DNA from: a bacterium
GTDB taxonomy: Bacteria > Sumerlaeota > Sumerlaeia > MVZB01
DNA length: 7,044 nt
Direction of reading: 5' to 3'
Assembly: GCA_023480605.1 (NCBI GenBank)
Contig: JAMCWS010000268.1
Coordinates: 443 to 7,486, forward strand
The first letter of the stretch is position 1; each line of letters starts with the position of its first letter. Shown piece after piece: positions 5,375-7,044 of the stretch. The notes beneath the pieces were generated by a model, which was not told the origin of the DNA, made no database searches, and worked only from the letters and a program-made list of their open reading frames with translations. Made by a program: the position numbers and the translations under genes.

Positions 5375-7044
5375 ATGGCCAACGCTCCGCTCCAGCCCGT
5401 TTCCCAAACCTCGCCGCTGTTGCTGCTGCAAAACAACCGCGACGCGCTCCTGCCGCTGGCCATTATCGGCATCGTGCTGATCATGGTGGTGCCGGTGCCT
5501 GCTTTCCTGATGGACCTGCTGCTGACGCTGAGCATCACCGCCTCGCTCCTCATCCTTTTCATCGGCATCTACACAATCAAGCCCCTGGATTTCTCGGTCT
5601 TTCCGACCCTGCTTCTGATCGTGACTCTTTATCGCCTGGCGCTCAACATCGGCACGACGCGCCTGATCCTGCTCCACGGCAACGAAGGAACCCATGCGGC
5701 GGGCAACCTCATCGAGTCTTTCGGCAGCTTCGTGGTGGGGGGCAACTACGTCGTCGGGCTGATCATCTTCTGCATTCTGATCGTGATCAATTTCGTCGTC
5801 ATCACCAAGGGCGCCGGCCGCATCGCCGAGGTGTCGGCCCGCTTCACCCTGGACGCCATGCCCGGCAAGCAGATGAGCATCGACGCCGATCTGAACGCGG
5901 GCCTCATCAACGAAACCGAGGCGCGCGCCCGGCGCAAGAAGATCGAGCAGGAGGCCGATTTCTACGGCGCCATGGACGGCGCCAGCAAGTTCGTCCGCGG
6001 CGACGCCGTCGCCGGCATCATGATCCTGGTCATCAACATCGTCGGCGGCCTGGTCATCGGCGTCATGCAGCACGGCATGGACGTGGCCCAGGCGGCCCAG
6101 ATTTACACGTTGCTGACCGTCGGCGACGGGCTGGTCAGCCAGATCCCCTCGCTGATCGTTTCGACGGCGGCCGGCTTGGTGGTGACCCGCGCCGCGGGCG
6201 AGGCCAACCTGAGCCAGACCGTCAGCCATCAAATACTTTTCCAGCCGCGCGCGATGGGAGTCGCCGCCGTCATGCTGGTGATTTTCGGTCTGCTGCCCGG
6301 GATGCCGACTCTGCCGTTCATGACCCTGGCCTCGATGACGGGCTTCGTCGCCTGGGCGGCGGCGCAGTCCATGAAGCGGCGCGAGGCCGCCGAAGTCGAG
6401 ACCCGCCAGCTCGAAAGCCAGCGCCAGGCAGCCGCCGCACCCGAGGCGGCCGATACCCTGCCGCCCCTGGACCTGGTTTCGCTGGAAGTCGGCTACGGCC
6501 TGATCGGGCTGGTCGACGCCGACCAGAACGGCGATCTGCTTGACCGGATCAAATCGTTGCGGCGCCAGTTCGCCCAGGAGTGGGGCTTCGTCGTCCCTCC
6601 CGTCCACATCCGCGACAACCTGGAACTCAAGGCGTCGGGCTATTCCATCCTCATCAAGGGATGCGTCGTGGCCGGATACGAGATGAAACCCGGCCACCTG
6701 CTGGCCATGGCGGCCGAAGACGGTACCGGCGAGGACCTGGGCGGCACGCCCACCACCGAGCCGGCATTCAACCTGCCGGCATTATGGATCCCCGAGGCCA
6801 AGCGCGAGCAGGCGCAGGCCCTGGGCTACACGGTCGTCGACCAGTCGACCATCATCGCCACGCACCTGACCGAGGTGCTCAAGGCCCATTCCCATGAACT
6901 TCTGACGCGCCAGGAAACGCAAAGCCTTGTCGACGTCCTGGCGAAGAAATATCCCAAAGTGGTCGAGGGGGTCGTGCCCGAAATCCTGCCCCTCGGCCTC
7001 CTGCAAAAGGTGCTTCAGAACCTGCTTCTGATCGTGACTCTTTA
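5375..7044 (+). CDS. flhA: Flagellar export apparatus protein FlhA, C-terminus cut by window edge
   Basis: FlhA is the large inner-membrane gate component of the flagellar type III secretion system and uses proton motive force to export axial proteins. The N-terminal ~320 residues are hydrophobic with several membrane segments (for example about 25-46, 48-68, 76-92, 118-145). Signatures: LDFSVFPTLLLIVTLYRLALNIGTTR (69-96 region) and the FHIPEP signature RIAEVSARFTLDAMPGKQMSID at 149 onward. D210 in KFVRGDAVAG corresponds to the essential Asp near 208 of Salmonella FlhA. A charged linker near 330-350 precedes the soluble FlhA-C domain (LEVGYGLIGLVD, FVVPPVHIRDN, THLTEVLKAHSHELLTRQE, GLLQKVLQNLL). 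The family continues with something like REGVxIRDLRTILE, but here the last codons read LIVTL, a copy of 5608-5631. About 130 residues are missing. ATG 5375 has only a weak SD (GGGA at 5358-5361) but fits the N-terminus and no upstream in-frame start exists. flagellar T3SS rather than virulence is favoured by the closeness to FlhA. Confidence 0.96.
   Translation, partial: MANAPLQPVSQTSPLLLLQNNRDALLPLAIIGIVLIMVVPVPAFLMDLLLTLSITASLLILFIGIYTIKPLDFSVFPTLLLIVTLYRLALNIGTTRLILLHGNEGTHAAGNLIESFGSFVVGGNYVVGLIIFCILIVINFVVITKGAGRIAEVSARFTLDAMPGKQMSIDADLNAGLINETEARARRKKIEQEADFYGAMDGASKFVRGDAVAGIMILVINIVGGLVIGVMQHGMDVAQAAQIYTLLTVGDGLVSQIPSLIVSTAAGLVVTRAAGEANLSQTVSHQILFQPRAMGVAAVMLVIFGLLPGMPTLPFMTLASMTGFVAWAAAQSMKRREAAEVETRQLESQRQAAAAPEAADTLPPLDLVSLEVGYGLIGLVDADQNGDLLDRIKSLRRQFAQEWGFVVPPVHIRDNLELKASGYSILIKGCVVAGYEMKPGHLLAMAAEDGTGEDLGGTPTTEPAFNLPALWIPEAKREQAQALGYTVVDQSTIIATHLTEVLKAHSHELLTRQETQSLVDVLAKKYPKVVEGVVPEILPLGLLQKVLQNLLLIVTL
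5608..5631 (+). repeat. Internal flhA copy of a 24-base exact direct repeat
   Basis: This stretch encodes LLLIVTL in the membrane-domain motif FPTLLLIVTLYRLALN, where it belongs in FlhA. It is identical over 24 bases to the last 24 bases of the window (7021-7044). This is the native copy. Confidence 0.95.
7021..7044 (+). repeat. Terminal copy of the 24-base direct repeat, out of place in flhA
   Basis: The last 24 bases equal 5608-5631 exactly; the base before differs (a at 7020, c at 5607). The offset is 1413 bases, a multiple of three, so the join is in frame. In the FlhA family this position should continue from LQNLL into a polar REGV/IRDLRT segment, not hydrophobic LIVTL. The join lies within the shared cctgct, so it looks like microhomology-mediated joining in the sample library or the genome. 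Confidence 0.9.

Noticed and set aside
5323..6543. 406-residue plus-strand open frame rich in R, H and P
   Set aside because: It is an out-of-frame shadow of flhA, whose frame carries the FHIPEP signature.
5342..6697. 451-residue minus-strand open frame rich in D, H and Q
   Set aside because: It is the antisense shadow of flhA; no motif and no ribosome binding site.
1..7044. CRISPR array, insertion sequence, tRNA or rRNA
   Set aside because: No regularly spaced repeats, transposase motifs, terminal inverted repeats or recognisable RNA gene cores were seen on either strand.

Overview
The window is GC-rich bacterial chromosome with four protein genes. Three lie on the minus strand: a twin-receiver response regulator (cut by the left edge), an exported sulfatase, and a biotin-dependent carboxyltransferase of the pyruvate carboxylase B / transcarboxylase 5S type. 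One lies on the plus strand: flhA, cut by the right edge. A flagellated Gram-negative-type bacterium with a Tat pathway, Cys-type sulfatases and Shine-Dalgarno signals fits. Sulfatase-rich phyla such as Planctomycetota, other PVC groups, Hydrogenedentota or Sumerlaeota are plausible, but this is only a guess from gene style.

Layout. 1-868 (-) is REC, P/Q/A-rich linker, REC, with its own sigma70-type promoter in the 318-base gap at 869-1186. 1187-2665 (-) is a Tat-exported sulfatase. 2666-2885 is an intergenic gap holding two hairpins that read as tandem terminators for the carboxyltransferase. 2886-4414 (-) is the carboxyltransferase; its body and its conserved tail lie in different frames, so one base appears to be missing near 2966-2992. 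The uninterrupted frame then runs on into the sulfatase and gives a false 1083-residue 'fusion' ORF. 4415-5374 is a 960-base divergent intergenic region: an AT-rich half with the carboxyltransferase promoter, then a GC-rich half with palindromes, a hairpin cluster, a dyad and a good sigma54 -24/-12 promoter about 65 bases before flhA. 5375-7044 (+) is flhA.

The genes do not form one pathway. The likely links are regulatory: flhA looks sigma54-driven, and the REC-REC protein is an output-less phosphorelay or adaptor protein whose target is not visible. The carboxyltransferase has no biotin domain and needs a carrier and a partner enzyme encoded elsewhere.

The most notable oddities are at the joints. 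(1) The last 24 bases repeat 5608-5631 exactly, replacing the expected continuation of flhA, which points to a chimeric contig end or an in-frame tandem duplication. (2) The carboxyltransferase tail is frameshifted. (3) A structured GC-rich element of unknown class lies upstream of the flhA promoter. I found no convincing novel defence, mobile or CRISPR system.
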